Positions 1-11,912 of a stretch of DNA of 64,000 nt are shown in pieces. The stretch comes from Kordiimonadales bacterium IMCC3096 (lineage in GTDB: Bacteria > Pseudomonadota > Alphaproteobacteria > Minwuiales > Minwuiaceae), in contig CP018227.1 of assembly GCA_016865035.1 (NCBI GenBank), positions 2,695,501 through 2,759,500 of the forward strand, given 5' to 3'. The notes beneath the pieces were generated by a model that was given only the letters and a program-made list of their open reading frames with translations, was not told where the DNA came from and did not search any database. The position numbers were made by a program, and so were the translations under genes. Position 1 is the first letter of the stretch, and each line of letters begins with the position of its first letter.

Positions 1-566
1 AGATGCAGGGTGGCCCCGGCGCCAAGCAGTTTGCAGTCGATGTTTCCGCCGAAGGCGCGCGGTACGATCGATGACTGGATGCCCCAGTGATCGGGCGGCG
101 CAACGCCCATGACACCGAAGAACGGAGACAGGGGCAGCGTCGTGCCCCAGGGCAGGCTTGCGGTCCTTGCCGCCTGATCGATCGGGATGTGCAGCAGACG
201 CGATTCATCGAAGTCTTCCGGCAGGGTGCCAGACAGGGGCCTGATCGCGTTCCAGCCCCAGTCGCAGATAAGCTCGACGCTCTCGATCTTCACCGACAGC
301 GCATCGCCGCATTCGGCATCCCTGATGCCGACCGGACCTGTCAGCGTGTGGCCGGGCGTCATCCTGTGCTTGACCTCGTCCAGGATGCGCCGGTGGTCAT
401 CGCGTACCGTCATCGGGGGAGGTGGCAGCACGCTCTCGCCGCCGGAGACGGTCTCGACAAGAACCTGTTCCCCGGCCTGAACCCAGGCAACCGCAGGGAG
501 TTTCGGGTCGAAATAGCCCCAATGAACAGTGTCCGGCGTTGCCGGAACATGCAGCGAATGGGCCAT
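1..566 (-). CDS. Acetamidase/formamidase family protein (partial, C-terminus beyond window)
   Basis: Members of this family hydrolyse formamide or short-chain amides to ammonia and the carboxylic acid in the cytoplasm. About 188 N-terminal residues are visible. The protein opens MAHSLHVPATPDTVHWGYFD and contains PVGIRDAECGDALSVKIE and the later segment VPRAFGGNIDCKLL, which resemble the FmdA/AmdA fold including the Gly-Gly-Asn-x-Asp part of the metal/active-site region. The ATG at 566 is preceded by a good ribosome-binding site (AGGAGAAGG). The frame is open to the window edge, so the C-terminal third is missing. It lies downstream of glnD on the same strand, 116 bp away. An ammonia-releasing amidase beside a nitrogen-sensor gene is suggestive but not proof of co-regulation. 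The exact substrate is not readable from the sequence. Confidence 0.85.
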   Translation of the reverse strand, partial: MAHSLHVPATPDTVHWGYFDPKLPAVAWVQAGEQVLVETVSGGESVLPPPPMTVRDDHRRILDEVKHRMTPGHTLTGPVGIRDAECGDALSVKIESVELICDWGWNAIRPLSGTLPEDFDESRLLHIPIDQAARTASLPWGTTLPLSPFFGVMGVAPPDHWGIQSSIVPRAFGGNIDCKLLGAGATLH

Positions 567-655
567 GGTCGCCTTCTCCTGGTCTGTGGACCGCGTTGCG
601 CGACGCGGGGTCTGCGCGTGCCCGGGGTCCTGAACATTGCCGAACTGATGCTGGC

Positions 656-679
656 GGTTCCGTGCCCGCCAACGGAACC
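656..679 (-). terminator. Candidate hairpin just after glnD
   Basis: Perfect 8-bp inverted repeat (arms GGTTCCGT and ACGGAACC) with an 8-nt loop, starting four bases after the glnD stop codon. No clear U-tract follows on the minus strand, so it may be a weak terminator or an mRNA-end stabiliser. Confidence 0.4.
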
Positions 680-682
680 TGC

Positions 683-3517
683 CTAGCGCTTTGTCGCCTT
701 CTGCGCCTTTGGTGTCTGCTTGGTTGCTGCCGGCTTCGCGGCCGCCGATTTCGCAGGCGTAGCCGCAGCCGGTGCCGCTGTCGTCTGCTGGATCGCCTCG
801 ATCAGGCGCTGGCGGATGCGTTCGTGGCGGTTGGGGTCGTCGATCTTCAGGCCGAACATGTCGCGGACATAGAAAACGTCCACGGCGCGCTCGCCGTAGG
901 TGGCGATGCGGGCGCGACCGACGTTCAGGGACAGATTGAACAGCGCCCAGGCAACATCGTGGATGAAGCCGGGGCGGTCGCGGCCATTGACCTCGATCAC
1001 CGTCCAGGTGTTGGAGATATTGTTGTCGATCAGGACGACCGGCTCGACCTTGAAGACCCGGGTGCGTTCCGCATAGCCCGGCTTGCGTTCGGCTATGACG
1101 CCGCGCGGCCTGACCTCGCCCGCCAGCGTCCGGGCAACGGCTTCGCGCAGCTTGTCCAGCCGCTGCGGGTCGGACAGGGCGTTCTCGTCCATGTCCTGCA
1201 CGATGAAGGTATCCACCGCCATGCCGTCATGGGTGGTGGAGATGCGGGCATCGACGATGTTGACCCGCGCCACGGCCATGGCGCCGGCAATGCGACTGAA
1301 CAGGCCCGGATGGTCGGCCGCATAGACCAGTATCTCCGTCATGGCCTTGAACTGGTCGGAGCGGGTGGCGATGGCCAGTTGTTCCTGGTTCTGGTCCGCC
1401 TTGCGCATGACCCCGGCGTGCCAGGCCTGGGTATCGGTATCGATGCCGAGCCAGTAGCCATCGTAGAAACGCTCCGTATGCGCCTCCAGATCTTCCGCCG
1501 ACCAGGTGTTGAGGACTTCGGCCAGGGCTTCTTTCGCCGCCGCGACCCGCTGCTTCGGACCCCTGGCGCGCATGTCGCCTGACAGGGCCTCCTCCGCCCG
1601 GTAGTAGAGATCGCGCAGCAGCTGGCCCTTCCAGCCGTTCCAGACTCCGGGACCGACGGCACGAATGTCGGCTACGGTCAGGATCAGCAGCAGGCGCAGC
1701 CGTTCCGGGCTCTGCACCAGGGCCACGAAGTCCTGGATGGTCTTGGCGTCGGACAGGTCACGCTTGAAGGCGGTTGCCGACATCAGCAGATGCGCGCGCA
1801 CCAGCCAGGCCACCATCTCCGTCTCGCCCGCACTGAAGCCGAGGCGCTTGCACAGCTTCAGCGCCACCTTCTCCCCCAGAACCGAATGGTCACCGCCACG
1901 GCCCTTGGCAATGTCGTGCAGGAAGACCGCCATGTAGAGCACTTCGCGCGACAGCACCTGGTGCACGATCTCGTGGCTCAGCGGATGCTCCTCCGCCAGC
2001 CCCCCCTGCTCGATCTTCCAGACCAGCCCGACCGCGCGCAGGGTGTGCTCGTCAACCGTGTAATGGTGGTACATGTCGTGCTGGGTCTGCGCCACGACCC
2101 GCCCGAAGTCGGTGATGAACTGGCCCAGGATACCGGCCTCGCTCATCCGCCGCAGGTGGGTCTCCGGGTCCTTCCTGGAGGTCATGATGTCCAGGAAGCA
2201 GCGGTTGGCTACCGGATCATTGCGCACCGCGCGATTGATCTTCTTGTGGTGACGCCGCAGCAGCCGGTGGGCATCGGGGTGAATGTCCAGATCGTTCGCC
2301 TGTGCCACCTGGAAGATGCGCAGCATGGCCACAGGGTCCTCGGCGAACATCTCCTCATCCTCGACATTCAGCCAGCTGCCTTCCGCCACGAAGCCGTCGA
2401 TCTGCTTCGTGCGCAGGCCGAAGCGGGGCAGGCGGAACAGCGGCTTCTTCTGGTTCTCCGCCTCGATGGAGGAGCAGATGACCCGCGTCAGGTCACCGAT
2501 GTCCCGCGCCACCAGATAGTAATGCTTCATGAAGCGCTCGATGGCCTGCGCACCGGCGCGGTCCGTATATCCCAGGCGGGTTGCCAGTTCGGTCTGCACA
2601 TCGAAGGTCAGGCGCTCTTCGGGCCGGTTGGTCAGCAGATGCAGGTGAAAGCGTACCGACCAGAGGAAGCGCTCCGCCTTGACGAAGCGCCGGTACTCTG
2701 CGGCAGTCATGATGCCCCGTTCCACCAGGTCACCGACGTCGGCCACCTTGTAGACGTACTTGGCTATCCAGGTCAGGGTGTGCAGGTCGCGCATCCCGCC
2801 CTTGCCTTCCTTCAGATTGGGCTCGTTGACGTAGCGCGAGTCGCCGAAGCGCTGATGGCGCTCATCGCGCTCCGCCAGTTTCAGTTCCACATATTCGGTG
2901 CCGCTGCCCTGCACCACGTCCTTGCGGAACCGCCGTTGCAGTTCCAGGAACAGGTTCTGGTCGCCGAAGATGAAACGGGCTTCCAGCAGTGCGGTGCGGA
3001 TGGTCGTGTCCTGCTTCGACAGGCGGATGCAGTCGTCGATGGTGCGCGTCGAGTGGCCCACCTTCAGCTTCAGGTCCCACAGCATGTAGAGCATGTATTC
3101 GATCATGCTCTCCGACCAGGCGGTCTGCTTGTAGGGCAGCAGGAACAGCAGATCCACATCCGACTGCGGCGCCATCTGGCCCCGGCCATAGCCGCCGACC
3201 GCGACGACGGACATCTGCTCGCCGTCGGTCGGATTGGCCGCGTGAAACACGTCGTTCAGGGCGTGGTCGTAGAGCAGCCGGATGATCTGATCGACCAGAA
3301 ACGCCATCGCCCGCGCTGACTGGTCCCCGGCCTCCCCATTCACGAAACGCTGCTCGATCGCCGCGCGGCCTTCCTCCATCGCTTCGCGCAGTTCGGCGAA
3401 GACGGCATTGCGCAGATCCGCCTCCTGCTTCTCGGCGAGGCTGGCGATACGGGTGCCCACGGCACGGCGGTCAATGATCTGTCGGCGATTGCGAACCTGT
3501 TCCATGCGGCGCAACAT
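683..3517 (-). CDS. glnD: Bifunctional [protein-PII] uridylyltransferase/uridylyl-removing enzyme GlnD
   Basis: GlnD senses glutamine and adds or removes UMP on PII proteins, so controlling nitrogen assimilation. At 944 residues it is near the family's usual length. The domain order is complete. A nucleotidyltransferase motif VGGYGRGQMAPQSDVDLLFL sits at about residues 107-126. A central HD phosphohydrolase domain contains FLHDIAKGRGGDHSVLG (uridylyl removal). Two C-terminal ACT domains contain YAADHPGLFSRIAGAMA and VNGRDRPGFIHDVAWAL. The last ~30 residues are a low-complexity Ala/Lys/Thr/Pro tail. Two start codons (3517 and 3505) are possible and neither has a clear ribosome-binding site. 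It is transcribed divergently from the luciferase-like gene, with 50 bp between them. No PII gene lies in the window. Confidence 0.97.
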   Translation of the reverse strand: MLRRMEQVRNRRQIIDRRAVGTRIASLAEKQEADLRNAVFAELREAMEEGRAAIEQRFVNGEAGDQSARAMAFLVDQIIRLLYDHALNDVFHAANPTDGEQMSVVAVGGYGRGQMAPQSDVDLLFLLPYKQTAWSESMIEYMLYMLWDLKLKVGHSTRTIDDCIRLSKQDTTIRTALLEARFIFGDQNLFLELQRRFRKDVVQGSGTEYVELKLAERDERHQRFGDSRYVNEPNLKEGKGGMRDLHTLTWIAKYVYKVADVGDLVERGIMTAAEYRRFVKAERFLWSVRFHLHLLTNRPEERLTFDVQTELATRLGYTDRAGAQAIERFMKHYYLVARDIGDLTRVICSSIEAENQKKPLFRLPRFGLRTKQIDGFVAEGSWLNVEDEEMFAEDPVAMLRIFQVAQANDLDIHPDAHRLLRRHHKKINRAVRNDPVANRCFLDIMTSRKDPETHLRRMSEAGILGQFITDFGRVVAQTQHDMYHHYTVDEHTLRAVGLVWKIEQGGLAEEHPLSHEIVHQVLSREVLYMAVFLHDIAKGRGGDHSVLGEKVALKLCKRLGFSAGETEMVAWLVRAHLLMSATAFKRDLSDAKTIQDFVALVQSPERLRLLLILTVADIRAVGPGVWNGWKGQLLRDLYYRAEEALSGDMRARGPKQRVAAAKEALAEVLNTWSAEDLEAHTERFYDGYWLGIDTDTQAWHAGVMRKADQNQEQLAIATRSDQFKAMTEILVYAADHPGLFSRIAGAMAVARVNIVDARISTTHDGMAVDTFIVQDMDENALSDPQRLDKLREAVARTLAGEVRPRGVIAERKPGYAERTRVFKVEPVVLIDNNISNTWTVIEVNGRDRPGFIHDVAWALFNLSLNVGRARIATYGERAVDVFYVRDMFGLKIDDPNRHERIRQRLIEAIQQTTAAPAAATPAKSAAAKPAATKQTPKAQKATKR

Positions 3518-3567
3518 ACAGCAACATTCAAGTAGACCAAATGACTGCGATCCGGGGAGGGTGAGCC

Positions 3568-4512
3568 ATGTCGATGACGCTGAACGAGGGGTTGAAGCTG
3601 GGGTTCATGGCGCGGATGTCGACCCGCGACGAAGCCGTCGCGGTGGTGGACCTGGCGGACCGCAACGGCTTCGACTCGCTCTGGCTGGGGGATCACCTGG
3701 TCTTCGCGGTGCCGATCCTGGATCCGCTGATCCAGCTTGCGCAGGCTGCGGCCCTGTCGGACAGGCTGACCGTGGCGACCGGTGTCTACCTGCTTGCCCT
3801 GCGGCACCCGACGCCCACCGCCAAGATGGCGGCGACGCTGGACCACATCTCCGGCGGGCGCTTCATCTTCGGCACCGGTGTCGGCGGTGAGTTCCCGGGG
3901 GAGTTTGCCGCCGCCGGGGTGCCGCACAAGGAGCGCGGCGCCCGAACCTCCGAATCCATCGAGGTCATCCGCAAGCTCTGGTCGGGGGAGGAGATCACCC
4001 ACAAGGGCCGTCATTTCGAGCTGCCGCCGACGCGGATGCTGCCCGCCCCGGTGCAGGCCGGTGGCCCGCCGATCTGGGTCGGCGGACGCTCCCCCGCCGC
4101 GCTGCGCCGGGCGGCCACGCTCTCCGACGGCTGGATCTCGTATGTGGTGACACCGGAGATGTTCGCCGAGTCGCTGGCCACCATCCAGGCCAACATGGCG
4201 GAGGCCGGGCGCAGCGTTGACGGCTTCGGGACCGGTCACCTGCTGTTCTTCCGCATCGACGATGACTTCGACACCGCCTGGGACAAGGCGACCGACCACC
4301 TGTCGACCCGCTACGCCATGGATTTCCGAAAGCCCGCCAAGCGCTATGCCGCGCTGGGCACGCCGGAGCAGGTGGCCGAGAGCGTGCGAAAGTTCCATGC
4401 CGCAGGTGTCCGCCATCTGGTGCTGGACCACACCGGCCCGCTGGACGAAAGCCACGCCCAGCTTCAGCGCTTCGCGACGGAGGTGAAGCCGCTGCTGGCC
4501 GACCTGCTCTGA
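3568..4512 (+). CDS. LLM class flavin-dependent oxidoreductase (luciferase-like)
   Basis: Single-domain TIM-barrel oxidoreductase of the bacterial-luciferase superfamily, 314 residues. Members use reduced FMN or F420. Recognisable stretches are DLADRNGFDSLWLGDHLVF near the N-terminus, the strand-loop ATLDHISGGRFIFGTGVGGE at about 90-110, and GGPPIWVGGRSPAALRRAA with SDGWISY at about 165-190. These match the subgroup often labelled TIGR03619 or F420-dependent LLM, but the cofactor cannot be decided by eye. The start at 3568 follows GGGGAGGGTGAGCC. The gene stands alone, divergent from glnD and convergent with the molybdenum hydroxylase operon 14 bp downstream. Substrate unknown. Confidence 0.9.
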   Translation: MSMTLNEGLKLGFMARMSTRDEAVAVVDLADRNGFDSLWLGDHLVFAVPILDPLIQLAQAAALSDRLTVATGVYLLALRHPTPTAKMAATLDHISGGRFIFGTGVGGEFPGEFAAAGVPHKERGARTSESIEVIRKLWSGEEITHKGRHFELPPTRMLPAPVQAGGPPIWVGGRSPAALRRAATLSDGWISYVVTPEMFAESLATIQANMAEAGRSVDGFGTGHLLFFRIDDDFDTAWDKATDHLSTRYAMDFRKPAKRYAALGTPEQVAESVRKFHAAGVRHLVLDHTGPLDESHAQLQRFATEVKPLLADLL

Positions 4513-4526
4513 GGCGTGCTGCCGGC

Positions 4527-6893
4527 TCAGGCGGACTGCAGCGTGTTCTCCACCCAGACCGGGCTGATGTGATGGTGCTGCAGTTCCGGTTGCCTGCCGT
4601 CGATCAGAGCCATCACCTTCGGCGGCGTCAGCGGCAGTGAGGAGACCTTCGTGCCCGTGGCGTCGGCCACGGCGCAGGCGACGGTGGCACCGACATTCAG
4701 GATCGGCACTTCTCCTGCGCCCTTCGTCCCCAGCGGACCGCAGGACGGTGCGCCTTCATAGAGGTCGAACTCCACCGGGATGACGTCGGCTGCCAGGGGA
4801 AGGTGATAGCTCTCGAACCCCTGCTGGTCAAAGGCACCGCTGTCATTGATGGTGATTTCCTCATGCAGGGCATAGCCCAGCCCCTGCGCGACACCGCCCT
4901 GGATCTGGCCGTGGATGGCGCGGGGATTGAGGGCGCGGCCGACATCCTGCACCACGCGGTAGGCGAGGATCTCGACCTGACCGGTGTCGGGATCAATGGC
5001 CAGTTCGCAGTCATGCACGGCGAAGACCGGCAGGTCGATGGCGTCCAGGAAATGCCCGGCAACACAGCCCGGCAGCGCGGAGACCGCGCCGGGGGCAGTG
5101 AAGGATCCATTGCCGGAGACGGGGCCTGTCCGGCTTTCCACCTCCGCGATCACCTGCTGGATGGTGGTGCCGGTACCGGGGCGTCCGGCGATCTCGATGC
5201 GGCCATCGGCGAGCACCAGTTCGCTGCGGTCGGTCTGCAGCATCTCGCTGGCGACATCCAGCAGCTTGGCCTTCACCTCCTCGCAGGCGGCGACGCTGGC
5301 GGCGCCTATGGAAACCGTGGTGCGTCCGCCGCCCACACCCAGATCGCGACCGGCGGCGTCGGTGTCGGCTGACTTCACGATGACCTGCTCCGGTGGGATG
5401 CCGAGACTGGCTGCCACGATCTGCGGCAGGGCCTGCATCATGGTGCCCTGTCCGATCTCCACGCCCGTCGTGACCAGTGTGGCGCTGCCATCGGAGTTCA
5501 GGTTCACCGTCGCGGCAGACAGGCCGACGAAGATGAACCATGTGCCGACCGTGGTGGCTCGGCCATAGAGCCTTCCGTCAGCCAGCGCCTTCCTGTCGCC
5601 GGAGCTGGCGCGCAGTGCCTCCATGCGGTCGATCATCGGGCCCAGCACGTTGCCTTCGAACACCTGGCCGGTGGAACCGAGGTCCTTGTCACCCAGCACG
5701 TTGCGGCGGCGGAATTCAAGGCGGTCCATGCCGATGGCATCCGCGATCTCGTCGGTGTGCCGTTCCAGCGCGAAGGTGTTGTAGACGCCGTTGCAGGCGC
5801 GGAAGGCCCCGTTGGGCGGCGTGTTGGTATAGATGGCGCGGCTGGAGAGGCGGGCCGTGCCGAGCCTGTAGTTGCCGCCCAGCGTGTGTGCGGTCATGGA
5901 TGTCAGGAAGACCTGTTCCCCGCCATAGGCCCCGCAGTCCATCAGCACGGTGGCTTCCCGTCCGACGATTTCCCCCTCCTGTGTGACGGCGGAGCGGATG
6001 CGGATCTCGGCATTCTCGCGGGAGAGGCAAGTCATCTGCTCCTCCCGGCGGGAATTGACGATCGAGACCGTGCGACCCGACATGCGCGCCAGGACCGCGG
6101 CGCAGGGTTCGATGGAGGCATCGAACTTCAGCCCAAAGCCGCCGCCGACGGCGGGCACGGTGACCCGCACCTGCGATTCGGGTACCCCCAGCGCGCGGGC
6201 AGTGACATCGCGGACGGTCCATGGGACCTGGGTGGAGGTGTGGATGTGGAAACGCCCGTCCTCGTAGGAGACCACAGCCGCGCGCGGTTCGAAGGGCACA
6301 TGACTCTGCCGTCCGACCTGATAGCAGCCCTCCACGATGGTGACGTCCGGGCGGGCGAAGGCGGCATCGGAGTCGCCGCGCGTCACGGTGGCTTCCCAGG
6401 CCACATTGCCCTGCCGCACCGAGCCTTCCGCCAGGACCTCGTAGCTCTTCCAGTCCGGGTGCACCAGCGGCGCATCCTCGGCCAGAGCGGCGGCCATCGT
6501 GGGCACGGCGGGAAGCGGGGCCAGCTCCAGCTCGATCACGGCCAGCGCGGCCCGCGCCTGATCCAGCGTGTCGGCGGCCAGTGCCACGATGGGTTCCCCG
6601 TGATAGCGGATGGCATCCCTAGCCAGCAGCGGGTGATCGGCAATGCCTATGCCGTACAGGCCCGGTGCATCGTCGGCGGTGGCGATGGCGCGGACCCCCG
6701 GCATCCGGCGGGCAGGCTCCACATCCAGCCGCACGATGCGCGCCGAAGCCACCTCCGCGCGCAGCAGTACGGCATGGATCACTTCCGACCCGCCGACATC
6801 GGTGGTGTAGCGGGTCCGGCCGGTGATCTTGTCCTGCGCATCCCGGCGCGGGAAGTTCATCACGGCCTTCTCGGCATGGCCTGCGTCGGTCAT
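4527..6893 (-). CDS. Xanthine dehydrogenase family, molybdopterin-binding (large) subunit
   Basis: Catalytic Mo-cofactor subunit of a three-part molybdenum hydroxylase, 788 residues. The N-terminal 'hammerhead' domain begins DAQDKITGRTRYTTDVG. The Mo-pterin domains follow, with VPAVGGGFGLKFD, GAFRACNGVYNTFALE and the C-terminal GTKGAGEVPILNVGA, which carries the expected catalytic glutamate. The active-site loop lacks the AYRCSFR signature of form I CO dehydrogenase, so this is not a true CoxL; an aldehyde, purine or N-heteroaromatic hydroxylase is more likely. The start at 6893 overlaps the stop of the iron-sulfur subunit (ATGA), showing translational coupling; an upstream in-frame ATG at 7070 would run through that gene. 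No cofactor-insertion gene (XdhC/CoxF type) is adjacent. Confidence 0.93.
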   Translation of the reverse strand: MTDAGHAEKAVMNFPRRDAQDKITGRTRYTTDVGGSEVIHAVLLRAEVASARIVRLDVEPARRMPGVRAIATADDAPGLYGIGIADHPLLARDAIRYHGEPIVALAADTLDQARAALAVIELELAPLPAVPTMAAALAEDAPLVHPDWKSYEVLAEGSVRQGNVAWEATVTRGDSDAAFARPDVTIVEGCYQVGRQSHVPFEPRAAVVSYEDGRFHIHTSTQVPWTVRDVTARALGVPESQVRVTVPAVGGGFGLKFDASIEPCAAVLARMSGRTVSIVNSRREEQMTCLSRENAEIRIRSAVTQEGEIVGREATVLMDCGAYGGEQVFLTSMTAHTLGGNYRLGTARLSSRAIYTNTPPNGAFRACNGVYNTFALERHTDEIADAIGMDRLEFRRRNVLGDKDLGSTGQVFEGNVLGPMIDRMEALRASSGDRKALADGRLYGRATTVGTWFIFVGLSAATVNLNSDGSATLVTTGVEIGQGTMMQALPQIVAASLGIPPEQVIVKSADTDAAGRDLGVGGGRTTVSIGAASVAACEEVKAKLLDVASEMLQTDRSELVLADGRIEIAGRPGTGTTIQQVIAEVESRTGPVSGNGSFTAPGAVSALPGCVAGHFLDAIDLPVFAVHDCELAIDPDTGQVEILAYRVVQDVGRALNPRAIHGQIQGGVAQGLGYALHEEITINDSGAFDQQGFESYHLPLAADVIPVEFDLYEGAPSCGPLGTKGAGEVPILNVGATVACAVADATGTKVSSLPLTPPKVMALIDGRQPELQHHHISPVWVENTLQSA

Positions 6894-7363
6894 GGCGCTG
6901 CCACCTCCTGCCCTGTCACGGAAAGGGCTGCATCGATGATGCGTTCGTAGCCCGTGCAGCGGCAGGCATTGCCCGAAAGTTCCGCCTTCAGTGCCGCGCG
7001 GGTCGGCTGGGCTGATGTCTCCAGAAAGGCGCTGAGGGTCATGACCATGCCGGGAAAGCACATTCCGCACTGCACCACATCATGATCCAGCAGCGCCTGC
7101 TGCACGGCGTTGAGCTGCGCGCCGCCACCGGCAATGCCCTCGATCGTCGTGACAGCCCGCCCGGCCAGCGTTCCCACCGGGATCAGGCAGGATACCATGG
7201 GTTCGCCATCCACATGCACGGTGCAGGCACCGCAGAACCCCTCCCGGCAGACGGACTTGGCCCCGGTCAGGCGCATGTGGTCGCGCAGCACATCGATCAG
7301 GGGAGTGCGCGGGTCGCCGGTGAAGGTGCGTTCCTCCCCGTTGACGCTGAGAGTCACGCTCAT
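6890..7363 (-). CDS. (2Fe-2S)-binding subunit of molybdenum hydroxylase
   Basis: Small electron-transfer subunit, 157 residues, carrying two [2Fe-2S] clusters that pass electrons from the Mo site to FAD. The N-terminal plant-ferredoxin-like cluster motif is CREGFCGACTVHVDGEPMVSC at about residues 39-59 (abbreviated pattern C-x4-C-x2-C, then a fourth Cys). The C-terminal helical domain has CGMCFPGMVMTL and CRCTGYERII for the second cluster. All expected cysteines are present. It sits between the FAD subunit (3-bp gap) and the Mo subunit (4-bp overlap), so the three are one operon in the order FAD, FeS, Mo. Confidence 0.95.
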   Translation of the reverse strand: MSVTLSVNGEERTFTGDPRTPLIDVLRDHMRLTGAKSVCREGFCGACTVHVDGEPMVSCLIPVGTLAGRAVTTIEGIAGGGAQLNAVQQALLDHDVVQCGMCFPGMVMTLSAFLETSAQPTRAALKAELSGNACRCTGYERIIDAALSVTGQEVAAP

Positions 7364-7366
7364 GGA

Positions 7367-8224
7367 TCAGTCCTCTCTTTCGGCAAGCGCCGTGAAGACA
7401 CGGGCCACCAGGCCCGGCAGAACCCGCTCCCGGTACCAGCCCGGTGCGTCCGTGGCATCGCGCCCGGTGAAGTCGCCGGCACGGGACGCGGAGATGGCCT
7501 TCATCCTGTCAGGGTCAGGCCGTTCGCCGACCAGCGCGGCCTCCAGTTCCGGCCAGCGGCGGGCAGTGGCCTCGACGGCACCCACAGCCACGGCGGCATC
7601 CGCGATGGTGTCGTCCGCCCCGGTGGCCACGGCGATGCTGACATGGGCAACCGGATACTCCCCCGCCTGGCGCAGCGTCAGGCGCGCATGGGCGCTGCGT
7701 CGGGCATGGCGGGGCAGGATGATGCGTGTGACCAGGTGGGTGGGGGTGATGTCCCCACGCTGCGCCAGGAATGCCGCGACGGGCATGATCGCGATGCCTT
7801 CCTGGTTCTGAACCTCGATCTCCGCGTCCAGTACCAGCAGCGGCGGAATCAGGTCCGCCGGGGCAAAGCCGGTGGTGCAGAGGTTGCCGCCGATGGTGGC
7901 CATGCGGCGTATGGCAGGCGTGGCGGACGATCCGGCAGCCATCGCCAGCGCCCGCAGGTCGGCGCAACTGTCCAGGGCGTTGGCGATCCGCGCATGGGTT
8001 GCCAGACAGCCGATGGACGCCTGCTCCGCATCGACCTGAATCTCGTGCAGCGCGGAAATACCCGCCAGGCTGACATAGGTCTGCGGCGGTGTCTCGCAGC
8101 GCACGGGGGCGCGGCTGATCCATGTCGCGCCGGCCAGCGCAACGCCGGTCCCGTTCAGGTCCCGCAGCAGGGAAACGGCCTGCGCGATGGTGGCGGGGGT
8201 GAGAAAACTGCTGCCTGCTGTCAT
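7367..8224 (-). CDS. FAD-binding subunit of molybdenum hydroxylase (CoxM-type)
   Basis: Medium subunit that binds FAD and hands electrons to the final acceptor; first gene of the three-gene operon. About 285 residues from the ATG at 8224; an in-frame GTG at 8230 is an alternative. It has the family's N-terminal start FLTPATIAQAVSLLRDLNG, the FAD-binding ALAGATW loop, and TPAIRRMATIGGNLCTTGF, which matches the conserved ATIGGN(L/I)xxxxP segment. The C-terminal CO_deh_flav_C-like domain follows. Nothing in the sequence fixes the substrate. Confidence 0.92.
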   Translation of the reverse strand: MTAGSSFLTPATIAQAVSLLRDLNGTGVALAGATWISRAPVRCETPPQTYVSLAGISALHEIQVDAEQASIGCLATHARIANALDSCADLRALAMAAGSSATPAIRRMATIGGNLCTTGFAPADLIPPLLVLDAEIEVQNQEGIAIMPVAAFLAQRGDITPTHLVTRIILPRHARRSAHARLTLRQAGEYPVAHVSIAVATGADDTIADAAVAVGAVEATARRWPELEAALVGERPDPDRMKAISASRAGDFTGRDATDAPGWYRERVLPGLVARVFTALAERED

Positions 8225-8375
8225 GTCCACTTGACGGCCAACCCTTGTCTGACGGCGCGCGCGGTCATGGGAACGACCGCCGGAATGCCGAACTGATACA
8301 GCGGCGAGTATTCGTCAGTGCGGACAGGGGAACAACGTCAAGCGACGCGCAGTGCGCCGTAGGCATGTCTAATGG

Positions 8376-9152
8376 TCAGTTGGCGCCAACCCGCACCGCC
8401 CCCAGGATCGGGCCGAAGCCGTCGGCCTGGACGATGACGGCGCAGCCGTCACGGCCCTCGGCCCAGACGGCCTGCATGTCCACCGGCAGGCTGAGGGCCG
8501 ACGTGCCGTCCCAGGTGCCGACGCGCTCCATCTTCCGGACGACATTGTAGTAGGCAAGCGTCTTGCCCCGGTTCTCGCCGCGCTGGATATCGACATCGTG
8601 GCGATTGTCGAAGGCGACAAGCCAGATGGTGGCGGGCGTTTCGAGATCGGCTGGCGCCAGATCGACGACCCACTGGCCCTTGCCTCGGCCCTTGTGGGTC
8701 GAGACGCTCACCATCGGGCGGCTGGCCGTGGCCTCGATCGCGGCCTCCACCGCACGCTTGTCGTGGCCGACGACCTGCTCCTTGCCGCCGATCACCAGTT
8801 GCGGGGTATAGACGTAGCGTCCGCCGACGCGACTGACGTAGCTGCGCTGGCGCTGCCCCGACTCCGGCATCGCGAAGGTGTCGTGCCAGCCGATGTAATC
8901 CCAGTAGTCGACGTGAAAGCTGAAGCCCAGCACATCGTCGCGCTTCACCAGTTCGCCCAGCAGTTCATCGGCAGGGGGACAGGAGTTGCAGCCCTGGCTG
9001 GTGAAGAGTTCCACCACGACCAGGGGGTGGTCGGCCGCGCGTGCATCCGGTGCGGCCACCAGCATGCCAAGGCCGGACGCCGCCAGCATGAGGGCAGCGG
9101 TGATGCCGCGACGTGCGCGACCGGGGAGTCTGTTCAATAGGTGATTTCGCAT
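8376..9152 (-). CDS. DUF1223 domain protein, secreted thioredoxin-fold
   Basis: 258 residues. The N-terminus has a basic start and hydrophobic stretch (ALMLAASGLGMLVAAPDARA) typical of a signal peptide. The mature part starts with VVVELFTSQGCNSCPPADELL, a thioredoxin-like CxxC at about residues 55-58, followed by DVLGFSFHVDYWDYIGW, which is highly characteristic of DUF1223. It is known as a periplasmic family with no assigned function; a redox role is inferred from the fold. It lies downstream of aconitase on the same strand, a neighbourhood I recall from other alphaproteobacteria but cannot check here. Confidence 0.9.
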   Translation of the reverse strand: MRNHLLNRLPGRARRGITAALMLAASGLGMLVAAPDARAADHPLVVVELFTSQGCNSCPPADELLGELVKRDDVLGFSFHVDYWDYIGWHDTFAMPESGQRQRSYVSRVGGRYVYTPQLVIGGKEQVVGHDKRAVEAAIEATASRPMVSVSTHKGRGKGQWVVDLAPADLETPATIWLVAFDNRHDVDIQRGENRGKTLAYYNVVRKMERVGTWDGTSALSLPVDMQAVWAEGRDGCAVIVQADGFGPILGAVRVGAN

Positions 9153-9173
9153 GCTGCGAAGGTAGGCGGCGGA

Positions 9174-9217
9174 CGAGGGGGCGACGAGTCACTTGTCAGT
9201 GAAATATCGCCCCCTCG
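9174..9217. terminator. Nested stem-loop between acnA and the DUF1223 gene
   Basis: Perfect 11-bp outer stem (CGAGGGGGCGA with TCGCCCCCTCG). The 22-nt loop contains a second 5-bp stem (TCACT with AGTGA). A T-run (GTTTTCG) follows on the plus strand only, so on the minus strand it could equally be an acnA 3' end or a leader structure 22 nt upstream of the DUF1223 start. Confidence 0.5.
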
Positions 9218-9239
9218 CGTTTTCGTTACACCGCCTTGA

Positions 9240-11912
<2,673 letters not shown>

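Noticed and set aside
1790-3319. A 509-codon open frame antisense to glnD
   Set aside because: Same artefact; glnD is complete with all four domains on the other strand.
4527-8224. Carbon monoxide dehydrogenase (CoxMSL)
   Set aside because: The large subunit lacks the AYRCSFR active-site loop of form I CO dehydrogenase, and no cox accessory genes are adjacent. General Mo hydroxylase is the safer call.
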